A DNA stretch of 64,000 nt. It comes from Mucilaginibacter terrigena (GTDB taxonomy: Bacteria > Bacteroidota > Bacteroidia > Sphingobacteriales > Sphingobacteriaceae). Under the pieces are notes generated by a model. The model was not told the origin of the DNA. It did not search any database and saw only the letters and a list, made by a program, of their open reading frames with translations. Positions within the stretch are counted from its first letter, which is position 1. The number at the start of each line of letters is the position of its first letter. The translations under genes were made by a program, and so were the position numbers. Of this stretch, positions 19,341 to 27,422 are shown in pieces. The stretch is from contig NZ_SEWG01000002.1 of NCBI RefSeq assembly GCF_004168255.1, positions 248,001 to 312,000 of the forward strand, given 5' to 3'.

Positions 19341-20741
19341 CTACCTCCGCTCGTTATAAACCCCAAACTCCGCAATCGAAACCTGGCCTTCGGCTTTATC
19401 GATGATGATGCGCACTTTGGTACCCCAAACGCGGTTAAAGCGATGGATCTTTACGCGGGAAGTAGTGTTGCCTTCCAGGATAGGTTTCCATACGCCGTTT
19501 TGCAGGTATTCTAAATGGTAGGCGGTGATGTTTGGTTTCTTCTCGGTAATGGCAATAGTGTTAAACTCCGTATCGTGGCCAAAATCGATCTCGTACCAGG
19601 GTGCTTTAACCGTAGCGCTCGATGTCCACGAGGTGGTGAAATCATCATCGTTAGCGAAATCCATAATATCCATATCCTCGCTCCAGCTGGAGTTTGATGG
19701 TTTGTTTTTGGCCAGGTTGCTGGATATGATAGGCGCGCCGGTTGCAGCCAGCTTTGGCGCCGGGCCGTCGTTTTTCCAGAGTTTGCCTATCTCTTTTAAA
19801 GCCACCAGGGCGTTATCGTCAAACAAACCGTCGCGGTTTGGGGCAACGTTAAGGATGAAATTACAATCGGCTTTGTTTAGGGTGGTAAGCTCGGTAACCA
19901 TTTTAGCCGGATCCTTTACCGCTGTAGTTGGGAAATTTGTTTTCCAGAACCAGCTGCTTTGCAGGGGCAGGCACGCTAAAGATGGCATAATGTTATTCTC
20001 TTTGGAGATCCTCTGACCGGCACCCATCTCGTAGGTTTTAATGTCGCTGTAAAAAAGGCCTTCGGCGGGGTATTTGGCGCCGTTAAGATCCATCAGCACA
20101 CAATCGGGCTGGATAGATTTAATGAGATGGTAAACATCTTCAAAGTTGATATCGTCATAACTAATACGCGACCACGGCGCATCCCAGCCATCGATAATAA
20201 TCGCTTCAATCTTACCATACTTGGTCAGCAACTCGGTAAGCTGCGCCTTCACCATTTCAAAATGTTTTTGGGTGATGCTATGCGGGCGTAGTTTGTGGTG
20301 CGTATCCAGGATGCTGTAATAAAGCATCACCTTCAGGTCGTTCTTGCGGAAGGCATCCACATATTCCTTTACCACATCCCGCTTCAGCGGACTGTTCATT
20401 ACGTTATAATCTGTGGTTTTGGTGTCCCAGATGCAAAAGCCGCTGTGGTGTTTGGTGGTAAGGCAGCCGTAGGTCATATTGGCGCTTTTGGCGGCCTTGG
20501 CCCATTGGTCGGCGTTTAGTTTTGTGGGGTTAAATGCCGATGCAGGCGCTTCCGGGTCGGGCCAGTCGGCATCCATGTAGGTCGGCATGTTAAAGTGGAT
20601 GAACATCCCAAACTTAAGGTCTACAAATTTTTGCTGCAGCGAAGTGTAATTGGCCGTAGTGGTAACCACCTCGTTATTTTGTGCCGATGTTTTATAAATG
20701 ATGCCTGTAAGCAGGATGATAGCGGTAAGTAGTCTCTTCAT
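19341..20741 (-). CDS. Alpha-L-fucosidase, GH29, with C-terminal F5/8-type domain
   Basis: The start at 20741 (MKRLLTAIILLTGIIYKTSAQ) gives a proper signal peptide; upstream in-frame sequence runs through a repeat. The catalytic barrel (about 30-340 of the mature reading) has KFGMFIHFN, TTKHHSGFCIWDT and AIIIDGWDAPW, where the Asp is the likely nucleophile. A discoidin-like carbohydrate-binding domain closes the protein (NDDDFTTSWTSS, WYEIDFG, KVRIIID). It should release alpha-L-fucose from glycans in the periplasm or outside. It is monocistronic; no SusC/SusD pair is nearby. Confidence 0.92.
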   Translation of the reverse strand: MKRLLTAIILLTGIIYKTSAQNNEVVTTTANYTSLQQKFVDLKFGMFIHFNMPTYMDADWPDPEAPASAFNPTKLNADQWAKAAKSANMTYGCLTTKHHSGFCIWDTKTTDYNVMNSPLKRDVVKEYVDAFRKNDLKVMLYYSILDTHHKLRPHSITQKHFEMVKAQLTELLTKYGKIEAIIIDGWDAPWSRISYDDINFEDVYHLIKSIQPDCVLMDLNGAKYPAEGLFYSDIKTYEMGAGQRISKENNIMPSLACLPLQSSWFWKTNFPTTAVKDPAKMVTELTTLNKADCNFILNVAPNRDGLFDDNALVALKEIGKLWKNDGPAPKLAATGAPIISSNLAKNKPSNSSWSEDMDIMDFANDDDFTTSWTSSATVKAPWYEIDFGHDTEFNTIAITEKKPNITAYHLEYLQNGVWKPILEGNTTSRVKIHRFNRVWGTKVRIIIDKAEGQVSIAEFGVYNERR

Positions 20742-20787
20742 GGGATGAACGCAGATGGTAAACCCAAAGTAAGCGATTATTGGGTAA

Positions 20788-20820
20788 AGATTTGACAACT
20801 TTCTAAAAGTTGTAAAATCT
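20788..20820. repeat. 33-bp palindromic repeat, copy 1
   Basis: Two arms agatttgacaacttt / aaagttgtaaaatct surround a central base. A near-identical, more perfect copy lies at 22898-22930. It is upstream of the fucosidase gene. Confidence 0.7.
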
Positions 20821-21008
20821 GAGGTAAGTAGGCGGAAAATGTTCACGTTCACGATTGCACACATGTTGTTAGTTTTTGTAAATAATTGATAATAAATATC
20901 TTATCGTATTTATTACTGACATAGTAGTGCCACCATTACCTTTAGTTTAATTGCTATGGATAGGTGCGGTTTTTGTTTAATTCAGTAGATATGCTAACAT
21001 TCTTTCCG

Positions 21009-21212
21009 CCCTTGTGGTGTTGTCATCAACAAGCAGCCTGCATCCTGAAATAGTAAATTGCATGAGGGCGCAGGGTCTCTTGCAGAAGACCCTGCGAGGA
21101 CGGGAGATTTTCTTTTTTGTCATCCTGAACGTAGAGAAGGATCTATTAGCGAACTGTGCTTGGCGGAGATGCATATCTGCGAATAGATGCTTCGCTATCG
21201 CTCAGCATGACA
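21009..21212. repeat. Composite palindromic intergenic repeat block
   Basis: The block contains a perfect 9-bp hairpin (gcagggtct / agaccctgc, 21070-21095) and a long imperfect element beginning gtcatcctgaacg and ending gctcagcatgaca. Such modules recur in Sphingobacteriaceae genomes as REP-like elements. No protein frame is credible. Together with 20742-21008 it fills the 490-bp gap between the fucosidase and clpP genes. Confidence 0.6.
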
Positions 21213-21231
21213 AATGGTTTTAGATATAATT

Positions 21232-21918
21232 CTATTTCTCCCTTGCACCCAAAATCTCATCAATCATTCCAAATTCCAGGGCTTCGGCGGCTATCATCCA
21301 GTGGTCGCGGTCGGACAGGTGGTAAACGGTTTCGTAATCCTGCCCGGTGTGTTTTGCTGTGATCTCGTAAAGCTCCCTTTTCATTTTGGCGATTTGCACA
21401 GCGGCTATCTCGATATCTGATGCCATACCCTGCGCGCCGCCCGACGGCTGATGCATCATGATGCGGGAGTGGGGAAGGGCAGCCCGTTTACCCTTAGTGC
21501 CTGCGCACAGCAATACCTGCGCCATGGATGCCGCCATACCGGTACAAATGGTGGCAACATCGGGCGAGATGAATTGCATGGTATCGTAAATACCCAGCCC
21601 GGCATAAACCGAACCACCCGGCGAGTTGATATAGATCTGGATATCGCGCTTAGCATCGGTTGATTGCAGGAACAGCAGTTGCGCCTGGATGATATTGGCC
21701 ACATGGTCGTCGACAGCTGTTCCCAGGAAGATGATGCGGTCCATCATCAGGCGCGAGAATACGTCCATCTGGGTAATGTTCATTTGCCGCTCCTCCATAA
21801 TGGCAGGTGTCATGGCCGTTATGCAACTGTTGTTTACCTGCGCTATAAACCTGTCTACATGTAAACTTTGGACATGGCGGTGCCTCACCGCGTATTTGCG
21901 GAACTCGTTGGTATTCAT
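21232..21918 (-). CDS. clpP: ATP-dependent Clp protease proteolytic subunit
   Basis: The catalytic triad is complete and correctly spaced: Ser131 (GMAASMAQ), His156 (RIMMHQP) and Asp205 (DRDHW), with the canonical 25 and 49 residue intervals. IYINSPGGSV and EFGMIDEIL complete the ClpP fold. The N-terminus (about 45 residues before MDVFSRLMMDRIIFLG) is typical of Bacteroidota ClpP. No clpX is adjacent. Instead it is the third gene of an operon with an ECF sigma factor and a small protein, 18 nt after the latter. This context suggests a dedicated or duplicate ClpP rather than the tig-clpP-clpX locus. Confidence 0.93.
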   Translation of the reverse strand: MNTNEFRKYAVRHRHVQSLHVDRFIAQVNNSCITAMTPAIMEERQMNITQMDVFSRLMMDRIIFLGTAVDDHVANIIQAQLLFLQSTDAKRDIQIYINSPGGSVYAGLGIYDTMQFISPDVATICTGMAASMAQVLLCAGTKGKRAALPHSRIMMHQPSGGAQGMASDIEIAAVQIAKMKRELYEITAKHTGQDYETVYHLSDRDHWMIAAEALEFGMIDEILGAREK

Positions 21919-21936
21919 TTTTCAAAAATTTAAAGG

Positions 21937-22206
21937 TTAGCGTTTAAAAAAGCGCAGGATAGTTTGGCGGAAGCTTCGATGCTCCGGTTGGGTAAAAAGT
22001 TGGTTATGTATCGCCTCGATATCGGCGCGTAATTGCGTGCGGCCGTATTGCTGCACCAGGCTTAGGGTTTGTTTGTGCCAAAATACATCAGCCCTAAGTT
22101 GGGGGTTCAATATCATCTTCGCCTCAAACAACAGGCCGTCCTGCGGGGTGGCAAGGCCCAGCACGTGGTCGTCAATCTCTTTGATGTTATTCAATGAAGT
22201 CCGCAT
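21937..22206 (-). CDS. Small protein of sigma-factor operon, possible anti-sigma
   Basis: The 89-residue soluble protein (MRTSLNNIKEIDDHVLGLAT) overlaps the 3' end of the upstream sigma gene by 20 bp, so translation is probably coupled. It is mostly helical and basic at the C-terminus (RSFRQTILRFFKR). The DDHVLGLATPQDGLLFEAKM stretch resembles the short N-terminal region of anti-sigma factors, but there is no zinc motif or membrane segment. An anti-sigma or adaptor role is inferred from position only. Confidence 0.6.
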   Translation of the reverse strand: MRTSLNNIKEIDDHVLGLATPQDGLLFEAKMILNPQLRADVFWHKQTLSLVQQYGRTQLRADIEAIHNQLFTQPEHRSFRQTILRFFKR

Positions 22207-22708
22207 AGCTTAATGATCGTTGTTTAACGGTGTCCCTTACTTTTTCCAGGCATTTGTATTTCTGTACGGTAACCGAGCGTTCGCCGGCGTAACCAAATTG
22301 TTCGGCAGCTTCCTTCATTGGTAATTTATCGTAATAAAAGGCGCTTAACAGCTCCATGCAGCGTTTGCCGGCAGTTTGCAGGTATTGTAATACTTTGTTG
22401 GTTGAAACCTGCCCTTCGGCTTCATCGGCAAGGTTGAGCAGCTCATCATGCAAAGGCACGGTGCCATTGCCCTCCCTGAACTTTTTAAACCAAAGGTGCT
22501 TCGCGATGCCTAACAAATAAGCTTTATCATCCGCGGCGTTTAAATTGCCGCAAACAGCTTTCTCATAATAAATCACCAGCGCATCCTGGAACACGTCCCT
22601 GGCATCATCAAATGAACCGCCCAGCCTGGCCACATACTTAGCCACCGCCGGGAAGGCGCTTTTGTAAAGCTCCATTAGTGATTGTTCCCTGTTTGCCGTT
22701 TTTACCAT
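22187..22708 (-). CDS. ECF-type RNA polymerase sigma factor
   Basis: At 173 residues with two sigma regions it fits the ECF class. Region 2 is FPAVAKYVARLGGSFDDARDVFQDALVIYYEK, followed by YLLGIAKHLWFKKFRE. Region 4 is LQYLQTAGKRCMELLSAFYYDKLPMKEAAEQFGY with a helix-turn-helix. It leads an operon with a small protein and clpP. A perfect 14-bp palindrome lies 34 nt upstream of its start. It probably directs transcription of a small regulon in response to proteolysis-linked signals, which is inference. Confidence 0.88.
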   Translation of the reverse strand: MVKTANREQSLMELYKSAFPAVAKYVARLGGSFDDARDVFQDALVIYYEKAVCGNLNAADDKAYLLGIAKHLWFKKFREGNGTVPLHDELLNLADEAEGQVSTNKVLQYLQTAGKRCMELLSAFYYDKLPMKEAAEQFGYAGERSVTVQKYKCLEKVRDTVKQRSLSYADFIE

Positions 22709-22741
22709 GATACCTGCGTTTAATACTATGTGTGCGGATGG

Positions 22742-22755
22742 GGTGATATATCACC
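22742..22755. promoter_or_regulatory. Perfect palindrome upstream of the ECF sigma gene
   Basis: The sequence ggtgatatatcacc is a perfect 14-bp dyad located 34 nt before the sigma start codon. Its position fits an operator. No regulator has been linked to it. Confidence 0.4.
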
Positions 22756-22777
22756 GGAAAATTAGAAATTATTTTGG

Positions 22778-22865
22778 CCTCACCCAAACCCTCTCCGAAG
22801 GAGAGGACTTAAAAACTTTCTTTTGCCTCCCTCTCCGAAGGAGAGGGCCGGGGAGAGGCCACAAA
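22778..22865. repeat. REP-like CTCTCC/GGAGAG repeat block
   Basis: Two units with ctctccgaaggagag hairpins and G/C-rich flanks (ctcaccc.. and ..ggggagagg) occur within 90 bp. Related blocks lie at 25742-25840 and 50198-50299. They behave like intergenic REP elements of Bacteroidota. Confidence 0.7.
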
Positions 22866-22897
22866 AAAGGCTTGCCGAAGCAAGCCTTTATATTTAA

Positions 22898-22930
22898 AGA
22901 TTTGACAACTTTTCAAAAGTTGTCAAATCT
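22898..22930. repeat. 33-bp palindromic repeat, copy 2
   Basis: The arms agatttgacaactttt / aaaagttgtcaaatct form a perfect 16-bp stem around one base. It is the better-conserved partner of 20788-20820 and lies just downstream of the phosphohexomutase gene, where it may also end transcription. Confidence 0.75.
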
Positions 22931-22932
22931 AA

Positions 22933-24342
22933 TTATTTCAATAGATCTGCTTTAACAATATCCAATATCTTAAACGACTCGGCAGTGCTTGGCGCTTCGG
23001 CGTAAACACGCAGCACCGGCTCTGTACCAGATGGGCGGATCATTACCCAGGTTTCGTCTTCAAAGAAGAATTTATAACCATCAAGGTCTTCGGTGCGGGT
23101 TACTTTCAGGTTGCCAAAAGCAGCGAAACCGCTTTTACAGTTGCTGATGATCTGTTGTTTCTTTTCTTCGGTAACGTGCAGGTCGTAACGCTCTACGGCA
23201 AATTTGCCAACCACATCGTAAATTTCCTGTACCAGGTCTTGCAGGCTGCGGCCGCTTTTGGCCATAAATTCCCATATCATCAGCCCTATCCAAACGCCGT
23301 CGCGCTCGGGGATGTGGCCGTTAACCGCGATACCGCCCGATTCTTCGCCGCCCACCATAAAAGGTTTGCCGCTATTAACGATCAGGTCGCAAATGTATTT
23401 AAAGCCAATTTTGGTAACCGTATTGTTCAAGCCGTAAGCATCGCAAAGCTTTTGGATCTTGCTGGTACACGAAAAGGTGGAGTAAACCTCGCCCTTTTCG
23501 CCTTTTACTTTATACATGTAATGGATCAGCAATAGAAGGATGTGGTGCGAATCTACAAAGTTGCCTTCGCCGTCGTATAAACCAATCCGGTCGGCATCGC
23601 CATCGGTAACCAAACCGGCGGCAATTTCGCCTTCAGATAGTTTGATCAATTGTTCAAACTCCTGCAGGTTGCGCTGGATAGGCTCGGGGGCCTGGCCGTC
23701 AAAACTTGGGTTATAATCAGCATGTAAAAAGGTAATATCGGGGAACAGGCGGCGCATCACATTCTGGCCGGCACCGTACATGGCATCGTATGCCCACTGC
23801 AAGCCGCTATCGCGAATGGCAGGAATATCAAAGCTGGCTTCGGCATGCTCTACGTACATATCTTCAAGATTAATGTACTCAACCAGGCCATCAGTAACGT
23901 AATCCGTAACCGATTTTAGCTCCAGGTTGATGGTATCCGGGATCTGCGACTCTACCTTCTCTATATCATCCGGTGTGGCCGGGCCGCCGTAAAAGGCCTT
24001 TATCTTATATCCGTTATAAGCAGGCGGGTTGTGGCTTGCCGTAATAATGATACCGGCAGATGCCTGTTTGCGCACAGTACCCAATGATATCATCGGGGTT
24101 GATATGAACATGTTTTCGGCACGGAAAACCTTTATGCCCTGCGATGCCAGTACGCAAGTGGTAACATCTGCAAACATAGGCCCTGCAAAACGCGGGTCGC
24201 AGCCTACAACGGCGCTTGGTTTTTCGAAGTTTTGTTTCAGCCACAATGCGGTTGCATAGGCCACTCGTTTTACGTTCTCAACGGTAAAGTCGTCGGCAAT
24301 GATCGCTCTCCAGCCATCTGTTCCAAATTTTATTTTGCTCAT
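22933..24342 (-). CDS. Phosphoglucomutase/phosphomannomutase family enzyme
   Basis: All four active-site segments of the alpha-D-phosphohexomutase superfamily are visible: ITASHNPPAYNGYK (phosphoserine loop), TDGDADRIG (metal-binding loop), GGEESGG (sugar specificity) and RPSGTEPVLRVYAE (phosphate binding). The length of 469 aa is usual. It interconverts hexose 1- and 6-phosphates for cell-wall and polysaccharide synthesis; glucose, mannose or glucosamine specificity cannot be fixed from the motifs alone. Divergent from aspartate kinase. Confidence 0.92.
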   Translation of the reverse strand: MSKIKFGTDGWRAIIADDFTVENVKRVAYATALWLKQNFEKPSAVVGCDPRFAGPMFADVTTCVLASQGIKVFRAENMFISTPMISLGTVRKQASAGIIITASHNPPAYNGYKIKAFYGGPATPDDIEKVESQIPDTINLELKSVTDYVTDGLVEYINLEDMYVEHAEASFDIPAIRDSGLQWAYDAMYGAGQNVMRRLFPDITFLHADYNPSFDGQAPEPIQRNLQEFEQLIKLSEGEIAAGLVTDGDADRIGLYDGEGNFVDSHHILLLLIHYMYKVKGEKGEVYSTFSCTSKIQKLCDAYGLNNTVTKIGFKYICDLIVNSGKPFMVGGEESGGIAVNGHIPERDGVWIGLMIWEFMAKSGRSLQDLVQEIYDVVGKFAVERYDLHVTEEKKQQIISNCKSGFAAFGNLKVTRTEDLDGYKFFFEDETWVMIRPSGTEPVLRVYAEAPSTAESFKILDIVKADLLK

Positions 24343-24430
24343 TTTAGATATAAGTGGTTTAAAATCCTATTTTTAGCGCCTCAATATTCATACAAGAATA
24401 TTAATGTTTTATGGTAAACGGAAACAAATA

Positions 24431-25741
24431 ATGAAAGTTTTAAAATTTGGCGGAACATCGGTCGGGAGTGCTGCCCGTATGCAGAAGCTGCTGGATATAA
24501 TTAACCCCCAGGAGAGGCAAATTGTGGTGCTGTCGGCCATGTCGGGCACTACCAATAATTTAGTAGAAATAGGCCAGGCCTACCTTACAAACGATAAGGC
24601 GAAGGCAGCATCTTTAATAGCCATATTAAAGGATAAGTACGAGGCTGTTATTAAGGAGCTTTTAAAAAAGCCCGAAACATTTGAGCAGGGTAAAGAGGTT
24701 ATTGATTACCACTTTAGGCTGTTGAGCAGTTTTGCCAACGACCTGTTTACCCCCATAGAGGATAAAATTATTTTAGCGCAGGGCGAGTTACTGTCAACCA
24801 CGCTGTATCATATCTACCTGAAAGAAATTGGCGTACCATCGGTTTTATTACCGGCGCTTGATTTTATGAAGACCGACGAGGACAGCGAACCCATAGTTGA
24901 CCATATTACTACCGAGCTTACCCCGTTACTGGACAAACACCCGGATGTGAACCTGTTCATCACACAGGGATTTATTTGCCGTAATGCCTTTGGCGAGATA
25001 GACAACCTGCGCCGCGGTGGCAGCGATTATACCGCATCATTAATAGGGGCAGGCATCCGCAGCGAAGAAGTTCAGATCTGGACGGATATCGACGGGATGC
25101 ACAACAACGACCCGCGCATTGTGAGCAATACCAAACCCATCGCCCAGTTATCGTTTGACGAGGCTGCCGAGCTGGCCTACTTTGGGGCAAAGATCCTGCA
25201 CCCGCAAAGCGTGTTCCCGGCGCAAAAGTATAAGATCCCGGTGCGGTTGCTGAACACCATGGACCCGCAGGCTGCCGGTACGCTGATAACAAACACCAGC
25301 GAAACAGATAAGATCAAATCGATAGCGGCAAAGGATGGCATTACCGCCGTTAAGATCCAAAGCAGCCGCATGTTGCTGGCGCATGGCTTTTTGCGCCGTG
25401 TGTTCGAGGTGTTCGAGCGTTACCGCACATCGATAGATATGATCACCACATCAGAGGTGGCGGTATCGTTAACCATTGACGATACCACTTACCTGGGCGA
25501 GATTACCACAGAACTTGGCGCTTATGGCTCGGTAGATATTGATGTAAACCATACCATTATTTGTGTAGTTGGCGATTTTGGTGCCGAAAAGCACGGTTAC
25601 GCGGCGCGCGTACTGGAAGCGGTAAAACACATCCCGGTAAGGATGATATCATACGGTGGCAGCGACCATAATATGAGTTTACTGGTAAAAACAGAAGACA
25701 AGGTAGAGGTTTTGAGGAGTTTGCATAGCAGGCTGTTTTAG
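24431..25741 (+). CDS. lysC: Aspartate kinase
   Basis: The start at 24431 (MKVLKFGGTSVGS) gives the invariant N-terminal nucleotide-binding motif; an upstream ATG at 24404 adds nine unlikely residues. Other hallmarks are RGGSDYTASLIG, WTDIDGMHNNDPR and AELAYFGAKILHPQSV. Two ACT domains follow from about residue 300, expected to mediate feedback inhibition by lysine or threonine. It is a single-function kinase with no fused homoserine dehydrogenase. It precedes lysA, giving the first and last steps of lysine and diaminopimelate synthesis side by side. Confidence 0.93.
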   Translation: MKVLKFGGTSVGSAARMQKLLDIINPQERQIVVLSAMSGTTNNLVEIGQAYLTNDKAKAASLIAILKDKYEAVIKELLKKPETFEQGKEVIDYHFRLLSSFANDLFTPIEDKIILAQGELLSTTLYHIYLKEIGVPSVLLPALDFMKTDEDSEPIVDHITTELTPLLDKHPDVNLFITQGFICRNAFGEIDNLRRGGSDYTASLIGAGIRSEEVQIWTDIDGMHNNDPRIVSNTKPIAQLSFDEAAELAYFGAKILHPQSVFPAQKYKIPVRLLNTMDPQAAGTLITNTSETDKIKSIAAKDGITAVKIQSSRMLLAHGFLRRVFEVFERYRTSIDMITTSEVAVSLTIDDTTYLGEITTELGAYGSVDIDVNHTIICVVGDFGAEKHGYAARVLEAVKHIPVRMISYGGSDHNMSLLVKTEDKVEVLRSLHSRLF

Positions 25742-25840
25742 GAAGCCTCTCCCAACCCTCTCCGAAGGAGAGGGCATTAGAATTGTTCAATTAAGATAAA
25801 TAAAAGTTTCCCCTATCGGGGGAGATTTAGAGGGGGCTAC
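25742..25840. repeat. REP-like repeat block abutting the lysA start codon
   Basis: It combines a ctctccgaaggagag hairpin with the tcccctatcgggggagattt type. The block occupies the whole lysC-lysA gap and ends directly before the lysA ATG, so the lysA ribosome-binding region is made of repeat sequence. Confidence 0.65.
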
Positions 25841-27058
25841 ATGTTCAACAACAATACTATACAGCGCTTTAACGATACCGAAACACCATTTTATTATTAC
25901 GATATGGGTGTTTTGCGGCAAACGCTTGATGCCTGCAGGGATGCATCGTCAAAATATGGTTTTCATGTGCATTATGCTATGAAGGCTAACTTTAACCCAA
26001 AGGTGGTGGATATGATCCAAACTTTTGGTTTTGGTGCCGATTGCGTAAGCGGTAACGAGGTGAAATCGGCATTAGAGCATGGCTTTGATAAAGGCAAGGT
26101 GGTGTTTGCAGGTGTAGGTAAATCTGATAAGGAAATTAACCTGGCGCTGGATGCTGATATCTTCTGCTTTAACGTAGAATCGGTTCAGGAGCTGGAAATT
26201 ATCAACGGATTAGCTGCGGATAAGGGCAAAGTTGCGGGCATCGCCATCCGTATCAACCCCAATGTGGATGCGCATACCCACCATTTTATTACTACCGGGC
26301 TCGACGAAAATAAATTCGGCATCAACACCTGGCAGCTAAATGATGTGGCCGAAACGCTGCGCAAATGCGCCAATCTTAAATTTTTAGGCATCCACTTCCA
26401 CATCGGCTCACAAATTACCGATATGGAGGTTTACCGCAACCTGTGTACCCGCATTAACGAAATGCAGGATTGGTTTGAAGACCACGGCTTCGCGATAAAA
26501 GTATTAAACACCGGCGGCGGCCTGGGCGTTGATTATTATAACCCCGATACCAACGGCATCGCCGATTTTGAAAGCTACTTTAAAGTGTTCAGCAAATTCC
26601 TGAAGGTTAAACCGGGCCAGGAGGTGCATTTTGAACTTGGCCGCGCCATGGTTGCACAATCGGCATCATTAATATCGAGGGTGCTTTACGTAAAGAACGG
26701 CCAGAAAAAGAATTTTTTAATACTGGATGCCGGCATGACGGAACTGATGCGCCCTATGCTTTACCAGGCGTACCATGCTATTGAGAATTTGAGCAGGGAG
26801 CGGGGAGAGAGGAGCGGAGAGCCGGATGGAGAAGTGGCGCATGACGGCGCACCGAACACCCCGCACCCCGCACCCCCAATAAAATACGATGTTGTAGGCC
26901 CAATATGCGAAAGCACGGATTGCTTTAGGAAAGATGTTGACTTGCCGCAATCGTATCGTGGCGACCTGATCGCCATACGCACGGCAGGCGCTTACGGCGA
27001 GGTTATGGCATCGCATTATAACCTGCGCGACCAGGTGCAATCGGTTTATTCAGAATAA
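25841..27058 (+). CDS. lysA: Diaminopimelate decarboxylase
   Basis: The fold III PLP enzyme converts meso-diaminopimelate to L-lysine. The PLP Lys is K48 in HYAMKAN. HFHIGSQ, the glycine loop NTGGGLGVDY, the phosphate-binding ELGRAMVAQS and GPICESTDCF are all present. Residues of about 318-347 are an unusual insertion rich in Arg, Glu, Gly and Pro, encoded by G- and then C-rich repetitive DNA (26793-26879), placed in a surface loop before KYDVVGPICES. The frame is kept, so the enzyme is probably active. It follows lysC. Confidence 0.93.
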   Translation: MFNNNTIQRFNDTETPFYYYDMGVLRQTLDACRDASSKYGFHVHYAMKANFNPKVVDMIQTFGFGADCVSGNEVKSALEHGFDKGKVVFAGVGKSDKEINLALDADIFCFNVESVQELEIINGLAADKGKVAGIAIRINPNVDAHTHHFITTGLDENKFGINTWQLNDVAETLRKCANLKFLGIHFHIGSQITDMEVYRNLCTRINEMQDWFEDHGFAIKVLNTGGGLGVDYYNPDTNGIADFESYFKVFSKFLKVKPGQEVHFELGRAMVAQSASLISRVLYVKNGQKKNFLILDAGMTELMRPMLYQAYHAIENLSRERGERSGEPDGEVAHDGAPNTPHPAPPIKYDVVGPICESTDCFRKDVDLPQSYRGDLIAIRTAGAYGEVMASHYNLRDQVQSVYSE

Positions 27059-27422
27059 GTTATATCCACAGCAAACCATACCCGCGTTATAAGCGTATAT
27101 TAATTATACAAGCTTTTTTGATTGGTTATAAGCAGGTAGTCTTATAGATCGAGTGGCTAAATAATTAATATCACGATAGTGGTTATACGTTGTATTAAGG
27201 TATTTAGCAAGGTCCCGTTGGTTAACGCTTTCGGGGCTTTTTTTGTGGAGATAAAATTAGCATGCTTCGGCGCAAACCGCGGGGGTATTATTATCGTATT
27301 TATAATATTCCTTATTAGAATAATTATTATTATACCGCGGCTGTAAACAATTTTGCATATTGCCTGTATAAATGAAAGTTTTTTAGTTAGTTAGATAAAT
27401 ATATTATTCAACCTGCCTATAA
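27059..27422. other. 364-bp intergenic region with a terminator-like hairpin
   Basis: No protein frame is credible. A stem with cccg..cggg ends followed by a T run (about 27210-27245, gtcccgttggtta / gctttcggggcttttttt) could terminate lysA or a short untranslated RNA. The remainder (27250-27420) is AT-rich and probably holds the promoter of the GAF-PAS gene. Confidence 0.4.
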
